From: Enterococcus_D entomosocium
Lineage (GTDB): Bacteria > Bacillota > Bacilli > Lactobacillales > Enterococcaceae
Assembly (NCBI RefSeq): GCF_030441895.1
Contig: NZ_JARJAS010000017.1
Strand: one strand, 5' to 3'
Length of the DNA: 64,000 nt
This document shows positions 40,774 through 49,479 of this stretch, in pieces. A model generated the notes under the pieces. That model was not told the DNA's origin, ran no database searches, and saw nothing but the letters and a program-made list of their open reading frames with translations. The translations under genes were made by a program, and so were the position numbers. Each line of letters opens with the position of its first letter. Within the stretch, counting starts at the first letter, position 1.

Positions 40774-42417
40774 TTATTTCACGCGTAGAGCGAAGCTAGC
40801 AGTCGAAAAGCCTGATTGTGCTTCGGTGACTGTATAACCCGTGCTTGGCGCATGGATATAGCTTGTATTACTTGTAGCGATCGCTACATGGTAGGTATTC
40901 CCTTTTTGACCCCAGAACAGCAAGTCGCCAGCTTGTGCTTGCGAGACAGGAATGATCGTCCCTGCGCTTTCTTGTGGGACTGTCCAATCACCGATGTTTT
41001 TGCCCGTCACTTTTAAGAAGACGTAGCGTGTAAACCCAGAACAGTCGAAGACATCTGGTCCTTTGCCTCCCCATTGATAAGGAGTGCCGATATGTTTTCT
41101 AGCTTCTGCAACGATCGCTGCTCCGTTCACGCTCATCGGAACATTAGTATTGCCTGCGTTGTTATTGTTGCCAGGAGTCGTCGCACTGACTTCTTTGACA
41201 TATGCTGCAGATACCCAGCCACCCGTTGATAACTTATACCAAGTGGTATTGCCATTGACTGACGTGCCTTGTTTTTGAGCCACTGCTTTGAAGGTCGCAT
41301 TACTGCCCAAACTGCTGACCACACTTGCAGAAGTCGATGCACTTGAGCGCACATTCATCCCAGTGGTTGTTTGGAACGTCTTATTGATGGCTTGCTCACT
41401 CGCATTGCTTGAGCCGTTTGATGAACCAGTATTGTTTGAACCTGTGTTTGAATTATTGTTATTACTTGTATTTCCAGAACTAGACGTGACGTCACGCACA
41501 TATGCCGCTGTGATCCAGCCACCAGTCGATACTTTGTACCAAACATTGGTGCCGCCAACGGATGTGCCATTTTTCTGGGCAACGACCTTCACCGTCGTGC
41601 TGTTGCTTAGGCTGCCAACGACACTGCCGCTTGTTGACGCACTCGAACGAACATTTAATGCCGCTGTTGTTTTCACGTTCTTGCTGATAGCCGTTTCTGC
41701 AGAAACACTTGTATTGCCGCCAGAAGAACTATTGCCTGTGGAGCTACTGGAAACATCTTTGACATAGGCTGCCGTGATCCAACCGCCTGTGGACAATTTG
41801 TACCAAGTGGTCGTGCCATTCACCGATGTCCCACTCTTTTGTGCAACGACCTGTACTGTCGCATTACTGCTCAAACCGCGTACGACACTAGAACTTGTCG
41901 TTGCATTTGAACGGACGTTCAATGCAGTAGTCGTTTTCACTGATTTCGAAATTGCTTTTTCCGATGAAGAAGACGACGAATTGGACGAGCCTGTATTGGC
42001 AGAAGAAGAGCCTGAGGTGCTCTTCACATAAGCCCCTGAGATCCAGCCGCCTGTTGATAGCTTATACCATATTGTATTGCCATTCACTGAGGTACCGTTC
42101 TTTTGAGCCACCGCAGTGATTGTTGTATTTGCTCCTACACCACTTACGATAGAGGCACTTGTTGAAGCATTTGAACGAACATTCAGTGAAGCTGTTGTTT
42201 TAAATTGTCGATTGATCGCCGTTTCAGCTGACGATCTGGCAAGAGTAGCAGTTGTGTTGGTTGATGACGAAGCGTTCGTCGTTTCGGTCGCATGAGCAAG
42301 AGACGTAAAGACACCTGATGTTGATGCTAACGCTGCTGTGATACCCAATCCTTTTTGTACGAAAAGGGACCGTTTTTGTTTCACTAAACGCTTCCGTTTG
42401 ATTTTCCGAGATTCCAA
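40774..42417 (-). CDS. Secreted SH3b-repeat NlpC/P60 peptidoglycan endopeptidase
   Basis: A 547-residue secreted wall hydrolase. A long basic signal peptide ends near 43 (SLAHA). Four SH3b repeats follow, roughly 65-135, 155-225, 245-315 and 340-405, each with LNVRS (MNVRS in the last) and WYKLSTGGW-type phrases and separated by Ser/Asn linkers. The C-terminal NlpC/P60 domain (about 430-547) has the catalytic Cys459 (FDCSGFTRYVF), His510 (YHVAIA) and His522 (YIHAPS). It cleaves stem peptides (gamma-D-Glu-diamino acid type). The start is TTG 42417 with AGGGGG 7 nt upstream. A 580-bp AT-rich upstream region implies complex control. Confidence 0.92.
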   Translation of the reverse strand: MESRKIKRKRLVKQKRSLFVQKGLGITAALASTSGVFTSLAHATETTNASSSTNTTATLARSSAETAINRQFKTTASLNVRSNASTSASIVSGVGANTTITAVAQKNGTSVNGNTIWYKLSTGGWISGAYVKSTSGSSSANTGSSNSSSSSSEKAISKSVKTTTALNVRSNATTSSSVVRGLSSNATVQVVAQKSGTSVNGTTTWYKLSTGGWITAAYVKDVSSSSTGNSSSGGNTSVSAETAISKNVKTTAALNVRSSASTSGSVVGSLSNSTTVKVVAQKNGTSVGGTNVWYKVSTGGWITAAYVRDVTSSSGNTSNNNNSNTGSNNTGSSNGSSNASEQAINKTFQTTTGMNVRSSASTSASVVSSLGSNATFKAVAQKQGTSVNGNTTWYKLSTGGWVSAAYVKEVSATTPGNNNNAGNTNVPMSVNGAAIVAEARKHIGTPYQWGGKGPDVFDCSGFTRYVFLKVTGKNIGDWTVPQESAGTIIPVSQAQAGDLLFWGQKGNTYHVAIATSNTSYIHAPSTGYTVTEAQSGFSTASFALRVK

Positions 42418-42447
42418 TAAAACACCCCCTGTACCCCATTTTAACAA

Positions 42448-42974
42448 AAATTAATATTTTTTGATATTGTTTTCGTTTTGTATTTTTTTAATTTGCGTTT
42501 AATAAAACGTGTCATTTATTTTCCTGCGTTATTCTTTTTAATCACTTTCTCTTTGACGCTGACCATTGGCACTATATTTACAAAGATTTCTATAAACAAC
42601 AAAAAAATGCTATTTCATTCAACGTTATTTTAATTCGCGAATAAAAACAGGATTTTTTTTACAAACAAACCCACTTTTTGAAAATCAAGACTGTTATTTG
42701 AATAACATTTCTTTCCTGATCCCCTTTTTCAAAAATCGATACTAAAATCACCCATTTATCATTCCTTTTTTACACAAGGGATTCTGTGAAAAAAGTTTTT
42801 TCAAAAAGAATGCTTCTTTCACCAGTGTGATCGACGCTATGATGAAATCCTGTTACATCGCTTCCAACCGGATACGAATTTTTTGATAGAGAAGTCCCTC
42901 ACTTCTACCGAAAGAAATATTTTCACAATGTATTTCATACGAAAGTTTATAATACCAAGGAGAAAACCAAGAAT
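42448..42974. other. AT-rich gene-free stretch upstream of the SH3b-NlpC/P60 gene
   Basis: No supported gene. The one distinct element is TGTTAT-TTGA-ATAACA (42692-42707), a perfect 6-bp-arm dyad whose half-sites fit the WalR hexamer TGTWAH but are inverted rather than direct. Otherwise homopolymer-rich. Confidence 0.5.
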
Positions 42975-43004
42975 TTGCATAAGTTTGTGAAATTATGCTA
43001 TACT
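42975..43004 (+). promoter_or_regulatory. Promoter of the 46-residue gene
   Basis: TTGCAT (42975-42980), 18 bp, TATACT (42999-43004) with a TATGC extended -10. Confidence 0.65.
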
Positions 43005-43029
43005 AAAAAAAAGGAAGAGGTGACCGAGT

Positions 43030-43170
43030 ATGAAAACAAAGACGAAAGAAAAAGTTTATGCTGAACGACAACATAACTACAAAACGAAAAAAGAAGAGAT
43101 TTTCAAAAAAGCCCTAGATTCCGTACCGACCACAGACAAGAAAAAAGAAGAACAGAAAAAGAAAGCGTAG
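43030..43170 (+). CDS. Very basic, lysine-rich 46-residue protein of unknown function
   Basis: Begins MKTKTKEKVYAERQHNYKTK and ends in a lysine/glutamate-rich tail (KKKEEQKKKA). It is predicted wholly helical and hydrophilic, without cysteine. Three signals show that it is a real gene: a strong promoter, an AGGAAGAGG ribosome binding region and a terminator right after the stop. No family is recognised. Charge pattern suggests RNA, ribosome or polyanion binding, which is only inference. Confidence 0.65.
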   Translation: MKTKTKEKVYAERQHNYKTKKEEIFKKALDSVPTTDKKKEEQKKKA

Positions 43171-43187
43171 AATCCTGCGTTTTCTTT
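43154..43187 (+). terminator. Terminator of the 46-residue gene
   Basis: AAAGAAAGCG pairs with CGTTTTCTTT around the stop codon, followed by T. Confidence 0.6.
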
Positions 43188-43205
43188 TTTTGTTGATCTG
43201 TAAAA

Positions 43206-43241
43206 AGACGAGGCTTCGCCGAAGGGTGGCGAGTCTCGTCT
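43206..43241. repeat. Second hairpin after the 46-residue gene
   Basis: AGACGAG (43206-43212) with CTCGTCT (43235-43241), plus an inner GCC/GGC pairing; TTTATT follows. Possible back-up terminator. Confidence 0.5.
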
Positions 43242-43393
43242 TTATTGTAATCGAAAAAAAAGCAGGCTATGATACTTTCTATCTCAACCATTGTCAATTC
43301 ACCTTGAATATCACCGAATGACTACCATCAATGAAATAAAGGGAAACTCTTCCTCAAAAGAAGCGACAGTTTCTTATTCCAACGGGTCTTAAA

Positions 43394-43463
43394 CACAATA
43401 TTTAGTAGGCGAAAACACGTTCCTACAATATATTGTGGATAAACCTGTTGAAACTGTGCATAA
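43394..43463. other. Imperfect inverted repeat plus two DnaA-box-like nonamers
   Basis: CACAATATTTAGTAGG (43394-43409) and CCTACAATATATTGTG (43422-43437) form a 13-of-16 inverted repeat. TGTGGATAA (43434-43442) and TGTGCATAA (43455-43463) are, on the minus strand, TTATCCACA and TTATGCACA, both fitting the DnaA box TTATNCACA, in the same orientation and 21 bp apart. The rest of the 43.17-43.5 kb gap is featureless. Confidence 0.5.
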
Positions 43464-43500
43464 CTAAAAAGCCTGCGATTTTTTTGCAGACTTTTTAGTT
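43462..43500 (-). terminator. Terminator of the GNAT gene at 43.5 kb
   Basis: AACTAAAAAGCCTGC with GCAGACTTTTTAGTT; on the minus strand the loop is A-rich and the stem ends in T. Confidence 0.65.
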
Positions 43501-43515
43501 ATTGACATGCTTGAA

Positions 43516-43974
43516 TTAATCTAGAGATAAATAATAGCTCACATTATCTGGTAACGGTTTAAAGCCATTCTTTTTGTAAAAATCCGCTGCGGGCATACTT
43601 TCTTCGGTATCTAACAGGATCGTTGGAATCTCTTTCTTGAGCAGATCCTCTTTGATCATTTCTAAGAAAGTGGAACCCAAGCCCTTTCCTTGGTGCGTGC
43701 CTGTAATTAAAAAGGTGTCGACCACATACTCTTTTCCTTGATACCAGGGCTTGATAAAGCCCAATGAAAGACCAATCAATTCATTCGATGCTCGGTTTGT
43801 TAGTCGATAACCAATAAAAGTATTCATTGCCATCATTGATGATACATAGTCGGTGATTTGCGGCACTGTCAATTGGTCATTCCATGGTTCTGCTGAAAAT
43901 ACAGCAATATAGTGGTCCACGACTTCTGCTAAATCTGCCGTTGTTAATTCACGCATGCTTACGTTCTTTTCCAT
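43516..43974 (-). CDS. GNAT-family N-acetyltransferase
   Basis: A 152-residue acetyltransferase: VSMRELTTADLAEVVDHYIA, VFSAEPWNDQLT, then LGFIKPWYQGKEYVVDTFLI and the acetyl-CoA pyrophosphate loop THQGKGLGSTFLEMI (about 97-111), ending ADFYKKNGFKPL. Start ATG 43974, with AGGAGATAGG just upstream. It follows the MazG-like gene by about 70 bp and may be co-transcribed. The substrate is unknown. Confidence 0.87.
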   Translation of the reverse strand: MEKNVSMRELTTADLAEVVDHYIAVFSAEPWNDQLTVPQITDYVSSMMAMNTFIGYRLTNRASNELIGLSLGFIKPWYQGKEYVVDTFLITGTHQGKGLGSTFLEMIKEDLLKKEIPTILLDTEESMPAADFYKKNGFKPLPDNVSYYLSLD

Positions 43975-44045
43975 CCTATCTCCTGCTTCCCTTTCTATTT
44001 CGGTCGAGCCTATACTCGAAGAATCCACTAATTTTTGTGCGTGTA

Positions 44046-44345
44046 TCAATCATCGATTCGTTTTGCATAGCCATTGCCATAACTGATATAACGGCGCTTT
44101 TGGTTGACGGCCATTTTTTTATGAATCTCTGCTTCAAGATCAATGGAAAGGATTTCTGCTAACCCAAGAAGATAAATCGCCACATCCGCCAATTCTTCTC
44201 CTACCTCTTGTTGCTTCCGATAGGCATCAAAGGCCTCCCCTATTTCACCATATAAAGCCAAAAACTCTTTTTCAATATTGGTGACATTGAATTGGTGATC
44301 AATCTTGTTTTGATAAATCGCTTTTTGCATTTCTGATAGTTTCAT
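44046..44345 (-). CDS. MazG-like nucleotide pyrophosphohydrolase
   Basis: A 99-residue single-domain MazG-type protein. The metal-binding pattern is visible: EKEFLALYGEIGEAFDAYRK (E-x-x-E helix) and VGEELADVAIYLLGLAEIL (EExAD helix). These enzymes hydrolyse (d)NTPs to NMPs and clear damaged nucleotides. GGAGC precedes the ATG. The short length is usual for the stand-alone subfamily. Confidence 0.85.
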   Translation of the reverse strand: MKLSEMQKAIYQNKIDHQFNVTNIEKEFLALYGEIGEAFDAYRKQQEVGEELADVAIYLLGLAEILSIDLEAEIHKKMAVNQKRRYISYGNGYAKRIDD

Positions 44346-44421
44346 AGTCGCTCCTTTTGGGATAGTATACCATTTAATTAAAATTCAAAATAGAAACTTA
44401 GTAAAAAAATCACCTCAAAAA

Positions 44422-44472
44422 ATAGTGACCCCAAAACGTTAGAATTTTGATCTAACTTTTGTAGGTCACTAT
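44422..44472 (-). terminator. Long hairpin terminator of the second beta-glucoside operon
   Basis: ATAGTGACC (44422-44430) with GGTCACTAT (44464-44472), extended inside by CGTTAGA/TCTAAC; six T follow on the minus strand. Confidence 0.7.
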
Positions 44473-44491
44473 AATATAGGATTCCCTTTTT

Positions 44492-45805
44492 TTATTCTGC
44501 CCGCTCCAATTCAGCAGATTTGATTGCAACCCGTTGAGCGATTTTTAGAAATGGAAAATAGATTGCTACACAGACGACGATGATGATCACCTGAACCAAA
44601 ACAACTTTGAAATCCCCTTTTGATGCCAATAATGCACTAAGAATTGGCGGTGTCGTCCAAGGAACCATCACTGAAAGTGGCTCAATGAATCCTACTGCGG
44701 TAGCAAAGTAGCCAATCAACGTCGCCACAATTGGACTTGCAACGAAGGGAATGATCATGGGTAAATTGAAGACGATCGGTAAACCAAAGATGATTGGCTC
44801 ATTGATATTAAAAATACCCGGAGCTAGGGATAGATTGACGACATCCCGAAAAGGTTGGTAATTGCGGACGAATAAGAGCACTGCAATGATCAAGCTGATC
44901 GTAAATCCAGTCCCGCCTAGTTGTGCGAAAACCGTCACGAATGCTGAATTTAAGATATTGGGTGGCGTAGCGCCTTCTTGCACGGCTTGCATGTTTTCAT
45001 TCATATTGACTAACAGCAATGGATCTAACAAGGTGCCATTGATGACGGTTTGGTGAATGCCTAAAGTAAACAGAAAATTGCCCGTTGAATAGATGATCAA
45101 GAACCCAAAAATCGATGTGTTCAATAAACGCAGTGGTTCTTGGATCACTGTTGAAATGATTTGAATCAGGTCGGTATCAAAGGCTGCTAACACGGTCGCA
45201 ACTACGGCAAAGAAGGAAATCACCAAAATAGCAGGGATCAACGTGCTGAAGGATTTGCTGACGGCAGGAGGAACTTGATCCCCTAAATTGATTTTTAGGT
45301 GCTTGTTTTCTGACAGTCGAATAAATAATTCCGTGGCAACTAACCCACAAATGATGCCAGAAAACATTCCTTTGGTCCCGACATCGTCAAATAGCATCAC
45401 ACCACTGATGGTCACTTCTGCTTGAGCGCCTTCTGGCATCACGGCATGAGCCATCGCCAACATGACCACTAAGCAAGTCGTTGCCACAAAGGTTGCATTG
45501 ATGGCGCTCGGATTGTTTTTGTTGCGGCAAAGAAAATAAGCGATCATCGGGGCGATCAGCAGACCGGCGATATTCAATGTTCCATTGGTGATGGAATTGC
45601 CAAACACTTGCATTCGCGCCAAGGCAGCCCCTTCTAAGAACCATGGAAAGAAGACATTATTAAACAACACAGCGATCCCTGCGATAATAAAGGCAGGCAT
45701 TAAGGTCGCAAACGCATCACGAAGACTTTTGAGATGAACCTGATTGCCGAGACGGACCGAAAACTCTGTAAATTTATCTAAAAACGTGCGCTTTTCTGCT
45801 GCCAT
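44492..45805 (-). CDS. PTS cellobiose/lichenan-family EIIC permease (stand-alone)
   Basis: A 437-residue membrane protein of the Lac/CelB EIIC family: FSVRLGNQVHLKSLRDAFAT, LMPAFIIAGIAVLFNNVFF, the substrate loop INEPIIFGLPIVFNLPMIIP and VPWTTPPILSALLASKGD, about ten membrane segments. It translocates a beta-glucoside while EIIB phosphorylates it. No EIIA or EIIB gene is present in this locus, so it depends on components encoded elsewhere. It lies 12 bp downstream of a GH1 gene. GGAGG precedes the ATG. Confidence 0.92.
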   Translation of the reverse strand: MAAEKRTFLDKFTEFSVRLGNQVHLKSLRDAFATLMPAFIIAGIAVLFNNVFFPWFLEGAALARMQVFGNSITNGTLNIAGLLIAPMIAYFLCRNKNNPSAINATFVATTCLVVMLAMAHAVMPEGAQAEVTISGVMLFDDVGTKGMFSGIICGLVATELFIRLSENKHLKINLGDQVPPAVSKSFSTLIPAILVISFFAVVATVLAAFDTDLIQIISTVIQEPLRLLNTSIFGFLIIYSTGNFLFTLGIHQTVINGTLLDPLLLVNMNENMQAVQEGATPPNILNSAFVTVFAQLGGTGFTISLIIAVLLFVRNYQPFRDVVNLSLAPGIFNINEPIIFGLPIVFNLPMIIPFVASPIVATLIGYFATAVGFIEPLSVMVPWTTPPILSALLASKGDFKVVLVQVIIIVVCVAIYFPFLKIAQRVAIKSAELERAE

Positions 45806-45817
45806 TTTCTGTTCCTC

Positions 45818-47197
45818 CTATTCTGCATATGGGTTTGTATAGATCGTACTACCATTCGTTTTGATCACTTCTTTGAACCATTCATACGATTTTTTCGGCA
45901 CACGTTTCATATATCGCAACTCATGATTGCCACGATTGACATACACAAGTCCGTATCGTTTCTCCATATCACCTTGAGAGCTCAAAATGTCGATCAGTCC
46001 CCAGCCAAGATAACCAAAACAGACCACTCCATCTTCCACCATCGCTTCAAACATCGCTCGAATATGCTCTTGATGGTAGGCAATCCGGTAATCATCTTGA
46101 ATCGGTTCGTTGCCATTCCAATGCTCTCTGACACCAATTCCGTTTTCAATCGGAAACACTGGCAACCGGTACCGCTGATAGACTTTATTTAAGACATCAC
46201 GGAAGCCGAGCGGATCAATTTGCCAATTCCATTCCGTCGTTTCAATATACGGATTGTCTTGTTTTCCAAAAGTCATGTACCGATTTGGCGGCGTTCCTTC
46301 AGGAATTTTTTCAGCGTTCAAGGTAGAAGAAGCATAATAGCTAAAGGCAATGTAATCATTTTTCTGCGCTGCGATCGCTTCTAATTCCCCAGGTAAAATA
46401 TTCATATTGAGTTGATGATTTTTCACGTATCGGTCTTGTGCTGCCGAATACTTGCCGTGCGCATAGCAATCTAATAAAGTAAAATTCGCAAATTCATCAA
46501 ACTCTCTTGCTGCTTTGATGTCTTGTGGACGACAAGTCGCTGGATACGCTTCAGAATACGCCAGCATGCCGCCAATCTTCGCATTTGTTGTTTCATGAAG
46601 ATAGTTACAGATCTCTGCATGGCAAACCATGACATTGTGGAAAATTTGATACAATTCTTCTGTTGATTCTTCCCCTTCTAAATAGCCGCTGATCTTAAAA
46701 CCATGGTCTTGGTGGAAAAGATTTTGTTCGTTAAAGGTTAACCAATAATGGACTTTATCCGCAAAACGATCCACCATTTCTTTACCAAAGCGAATGAATG
46801 CGTCCTTCACTTCTTTGCTGATGAACCCGTTATAGGTTTTCGCCAGATGCAGGGGCATATCAAAATGATACAAACAAATCATAGGCTCGATTCCTCGAGC
46901 TAACAGATCATCAATAAAACGATCGTAATAGGCGATCCCTTCTTCATTAAAAGCACCATCTCCATCGTGAACGACCCTTGACCAAGAAATTTGGAAACGA
47001 TACATGTTCATCCCCAAATCTTGCATATAATCAAAGTCTTCTGTATACGCATGATAGTTATCATTTGCTACATGCCAATCGCTAGCCTGTTCCGAAGCTT
47101 CCCGTATATCATAAACGGATAAGCTTTTACCACCTTCATTCCAACCACCTTCTGTCTGCATACTGCTGACACTGTTCCCCCAATAAAATGTTGTCAT
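45818..47197 (-). CDS. 6-phospho-beta-glucosidase (GH1) of the second locus
   Basis: A 459-residue GH1 enzyme: FYWGNSVSSMQTEGGWNEGG at the start, acid/base in YWLTFNEQNLFHQ, nucleophile in FPIENGIGVREHW, phosphate site GDMEKRYGLVYVNRGNHE. It is somewhat divergent from the other three GH1 proteins here (NEQN in place of NEIN). First gene of a two-gene operon with the lone EIIC. The promoter (TTTACA-17-TATAAT), a cre site and putative GntR operators lie upstream. Confidence 0.92.
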   Translation of the reverse strand: MTTFYWGNSVSSMQTEGGWNEGGKSLSVYDIREASEQASDWHVANDNYHAYTEDFDYMQDLGMNMYRFQISWSRVVHDGDGAFNEEGIAYYDRFIDDLLARGIEPMICLYHFDMPLHLAKTYNGFISKEVKDAFIRFGKEMVDRFADKVHYWLTFNEQNLFHQDHGFKISGYLEGEESTEELYQIFHNVMVCHAEICNYLHETTNAKIGGMLAYSEAYPATCRPQDIKAAREFDEFANFTLLDCYAHGKYSAAQDRYVKNHQLNMNILPGELEAIAAQKNDYIAFSYYASSTLNAEKIPEGTPPNRYMTFGKQDNPYIETTEWNWQIDPLGFRDVLNKVYQRYRLPVFPIENGIGVREHWNGNEPIQDDYRIAYHQEHIRAMFEAMVEDGVVCFGYLGWGLIDILSSQGDMEKRYGLVYVNRGNHELRYMKRVPKKSYEWFKEVIKTNGSTIYTNPYAE

Positions 47198-47215
47198 AGT
47201 GATTCCTCCATCATT

Positions 47216-47286
47216 TGTATTCGCTTACAAAACCTATTATAATTAGGTGAAATCGGCATGTAAATTTTTCAAACACACATGTAAAT
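47216..47286 (-). promoter_or_regulatory. Promoter, cre and repeated operator motif of the second beta-glucoside operon
   Basis: Promoter on the minus strand: TTTACA (47259-47264), 17 bp, TATAAT (47236-47241). A cre site, TGTAAGCGAATACA, lies at 47216-47229 just downstream. CATGTAAAT occurs twice in direct orientation (47257-47265, over the -35, and 47278-47286), 21 bp apart, candidate sites for the divergent GntR protein. Confidence 0.65.
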
Positions 47287-47396
47287 CTTTTTCTGTACAT
47301 TTGAATTGCAGTTGATTCTTTAATGATATACCTTGTTTTTATCCCCTTCAAACAAAACTCAAGTCCATGAATTTCTTTACATAAGGAGTGATGACT

Positions 47397-48095
47397 ATGA
47401 CAAAATACAAAGAGATTGTTGATCAGTTGCGGACGAATATTTATGAAGGTGTTTTTCCAGCTTTATCAAAACTACCGGAACAAACGGCGTTAGCCAAACG
47501 ATTTCAAACCTCGCGAATGACGATCCAAAAAGCGCTAAATCAACTGAAGCAAGAAGGCCTGATTTCCACCAAAAGAGGTCATGGCACCTATGTCAATTCA
47601 GCGACCTACCAAGGACAGATCAATGAGTATATCGGTCTAGTCAACCGATATGGCGGGCGGCATAAAGTGCAAAGTAAAATCATTAGTTTCAATGTTCGTT
47701 TCCCAGAAGCCAACGAAATGGATTACTTGTCCTTGCGAGAAAACGAACCTGTTTATGATATCGTACGACTGCGCTATGTTGATAACGAACCCTTTGAATT
47801 GGAGTACACGATCATGCCCATCAAAACCATTCCCGATATTGATATGGCGATCCTTGAACACTCGATCTATCGATATATCACTGATTCCTTACACCTCAAA
47901 ATAGGCCCCGCCATACGTAAAATCCGTGCCGACAAAGCGGATTCCTATGATATCAAATATTTAGAAGTTGATCCCAATGATCCGATCTTAGAATTAGAAC
48001 AAGTTGCTCGTCTCTCCGACGGACGGCCCTTCGAATTTTCACAAACTCGTTATCCTTACCAAAATCGTGAGATTTACTATCTTTCTGAACCTTAA
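47397..48095 (+). CDS. GntR-family regulator (UTRA domain) of the second beta-glucoside locus
   Basis: A 232-residue HutC-type regulator: winged helix (about 1-70: LPEQTALAKRFQTSRMTIQK, ALNQLKQEGLIS, RGHGTYVN) and UTRA domain (about 85-230). It is divergent from the GH1-EIIC operon. AAGGAG lies 9 nt before ATG 47397; earlier in-frame codons are too close to that site. Terminator follows at 48105. Confidence 0.9.
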   Translation: MTKYKEIVDQLRTNIYEGVFPALSKLPEQTALAKRFQTSRMTIQKALNQLKQEGLISTKRGHGTYVNSATYQGQINEYIGLVNRYGGRHKVQSKIISFNVRFPEANEMDYLSLRENEPVYDIVRLRYVDNEPFELEYTIMPIKTIPDIDMAILEHSIYRYITDSLHLKIGPAIRKIRADKADSYDIKYLEVDPNDPILELEQVARLSDGRPFEFSQTRYPYQNREIYYLSEP

Positions 48096-48104
48096 TGGCA
48101 AAAA

Positions 48105-48133
48105 AACAAGTCTGAAGAAAACTCAGACTTGTT
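48105..48133. terminator. Bidirectional terminator between gntR and the GT2 gene
   Basis: AACAAGTCTGA (48105-48115) with TCAGACTTGTT (48123-48133), flanked by A and T runs. Confidence 0.85.
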
Positions 48134-48159
48134 TTTATTGTCTAGGAAAGGTGAACTCG

Positions 48160-49479
48160 TTAAGATTCTTCGTTTTTTTTCGCCGTTCGCTCGGGACTGA
48201 CCCAAACGCCGCTACCGTAGCCAAGGATGGTTTTGACGGCTGGAATAAAGGTAGTGACGATCGTTATGGCATTAATCATCCAGTAAAACAGCATGTAAAA
48301 AGGGGCAAAGCGGAAATACTTCAGCTTGCTGCGGTTGTCATCCGCCAAAAGGCTGGTAAATAGCTGCATGACCCCTGCAATCATCTCAAAACAAACAAAG
48401 AGAAAGGCCATCGTAAACATATGGTAGATCCGCTCGTAATTCCCAGTTGCCCCATAATAAATCAGATAAAAAACAAACAAAGCCGAAGACAACCAGAAAA
48501 AGAATGACCAGATAATACTTAAGGACTGATCCACAAACATGGCGGTTCGTCCGATATTTTCAAAAGGGTGTAAGAAAACTTTTTTAAAATTGGTCAACCA
48601 CACTTCCGTTCCGCCTTTCGCCCAACGTTTCCGTTGCCGATAGAGCATCTTGAGGGTTTCTGGCACCTCCATGAAAAACATCACTCGTGACGCAAATAAT
48701 GACAACCAACCATGGAATTGGTGGTCCCAGGCAATACTGATATCTTCCGTGGCACGATTTTGTCGAAAGAGACCAACATCCATCAATGCGGCTCTACGAT
48801 ACATTGTGTTGGCACCGCTATAGGCATAGATGACGCCGAAAACGGCTTGCTGGGTTCGTTTGATAATTCCTACGATACTTGAAAATTCAACGGTTTGCGA
48901 TTTCCCGACGATGGTTGTGCGATTTTGAACGTCCATATTCGCCGTAATGGCAGAGATATTGATGGAATCTTGGCGGATGAAATAATTGACATATTTCCAC
49001 AATGCATCAGGTTCAGGGACCGTATCTGCGTCGTTGCTCAAAATCAATTCCCCTTTAGCAAACCCTACACCAATATTAAAGGCATGGGCTTTCCCTTGGT
49101 TTTTTTCGATACGCAAAACCCTTAGATTCGGGTACTGTTCCATCAATCGATCTAGTATCACAGGAGTTTGATCCGTTGAGCCATCATCCGTCACCAACAC
49201 CTCATAGTTGCTGTAGTTTAGATTGTTCATTAAATAATGAATCGTGTCTTCAATGACGACTTCTTCATTGTGAGCCGGTACCATAATGGTGATCATCGGC
49301 TCGATCTCTTCGGGGATTGGTATCCACTCTAATTGACGATAGCGGAACAAAAAACGATTGCAGATCACCCCGATGAACCAAGCAAAGCCACCTAAAATGG
49401 GATACGTGAACAGAATCATTAAAACGACCGTTAAAAATGTATCCAACCACGGGAACCCAGTATCAAAATTGACAACCAT
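48160..49479 (-). CDS. Processive family-2 glycosyltransferase (poly-N-acetylglucosamine synthase-like)
   Basis: A 439-residue membrane GT2: two N-terminal membrane segments (about 12-45), a catalytic domain (about 60-300) with VPAHNEEVV, VTDDGSTDQ, LSNDADTVPEPDAL (DxD), the acceptor-site TED in NRATEDISIAWDH, and the processivity motif RQRKRW, followed by about three to four membrane segments. The layout matches IcaA/PgaC/hyaluronan-type synthases that polymerise and extrude a polysaccharide. The upstream gene (1-bp overlap) encodes a two-TM partner. No IcaB-type deacetylase is nearby, so the polymer could be something other than PNAG. Confidence 0.88.
   Translation of the reverse strand: MVVNFDTGFPWLDTFLTVVLMILFTYPILGGFAWFIGVICNRFLFRYRQLEWIPIPEEIEPMITIMVPAHNEEVVIEDTIHYLMNNLNYSNYEVLVTDDGSTDQTPVILDRLMEQYPNLRVLRIEKNQGKAHAFNIGVGFAKGELILSNDADTVPEPDALWKYVNYFIRQDSINISAITANMDVQNRTTIVGKSQTVEFSSIVGIIKRTQQAVFGVIYAYSGANTMYRRAALMDVGLFRQNRATEDISIAWDHQFHGWLSLFASRVMFFMEVPETLKMLYRQRKRWAKGGTEVWLTNFKKVFLHPFENIGRTAMFVDQSLSIIWSFFFWLSSALFVFYLIYYGATGNYERIYHMFTMAFLFVCFEMIAGVMQLFTSLLADDNRSKLKYFRFAPFYMLFYWMINAITIVTTFIPAVKTILGYGSGVWVSPERTAKKNEES

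Noticed and set aside
41084..42031. Open frames on the plus strand through the SH3b repeats
   Set aside because: Shadows of a repetitive, well-supported secreted protein; their repeated composition simply mirrors the SH3b units.
41400..42250. Tandem repeats as a possible CRISPR or mobile repeat
   Set aside because: The periodicity is protein-level (SH3b domain, about 290 bp including linkers) and the DNA copies diverge; no short identical repeats with spacers.
42692..42707. TGTTAT-TTGA-ATAACA as a WalR box for the SH3b-NlpC/P60 gene
   Set aside because: Half-sites are inverted, whereas WalR boxes are direct repeats with a 5-bp gap; kept only as an unexplained dyad.
48160..49479. Naming the GT2 gene icaA or pgaC
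   Set aside because: Motifs show a processive GT2, but the product cannot be told from hyaluronan- or other beta-glycan synthases and no deacetylase is linked.
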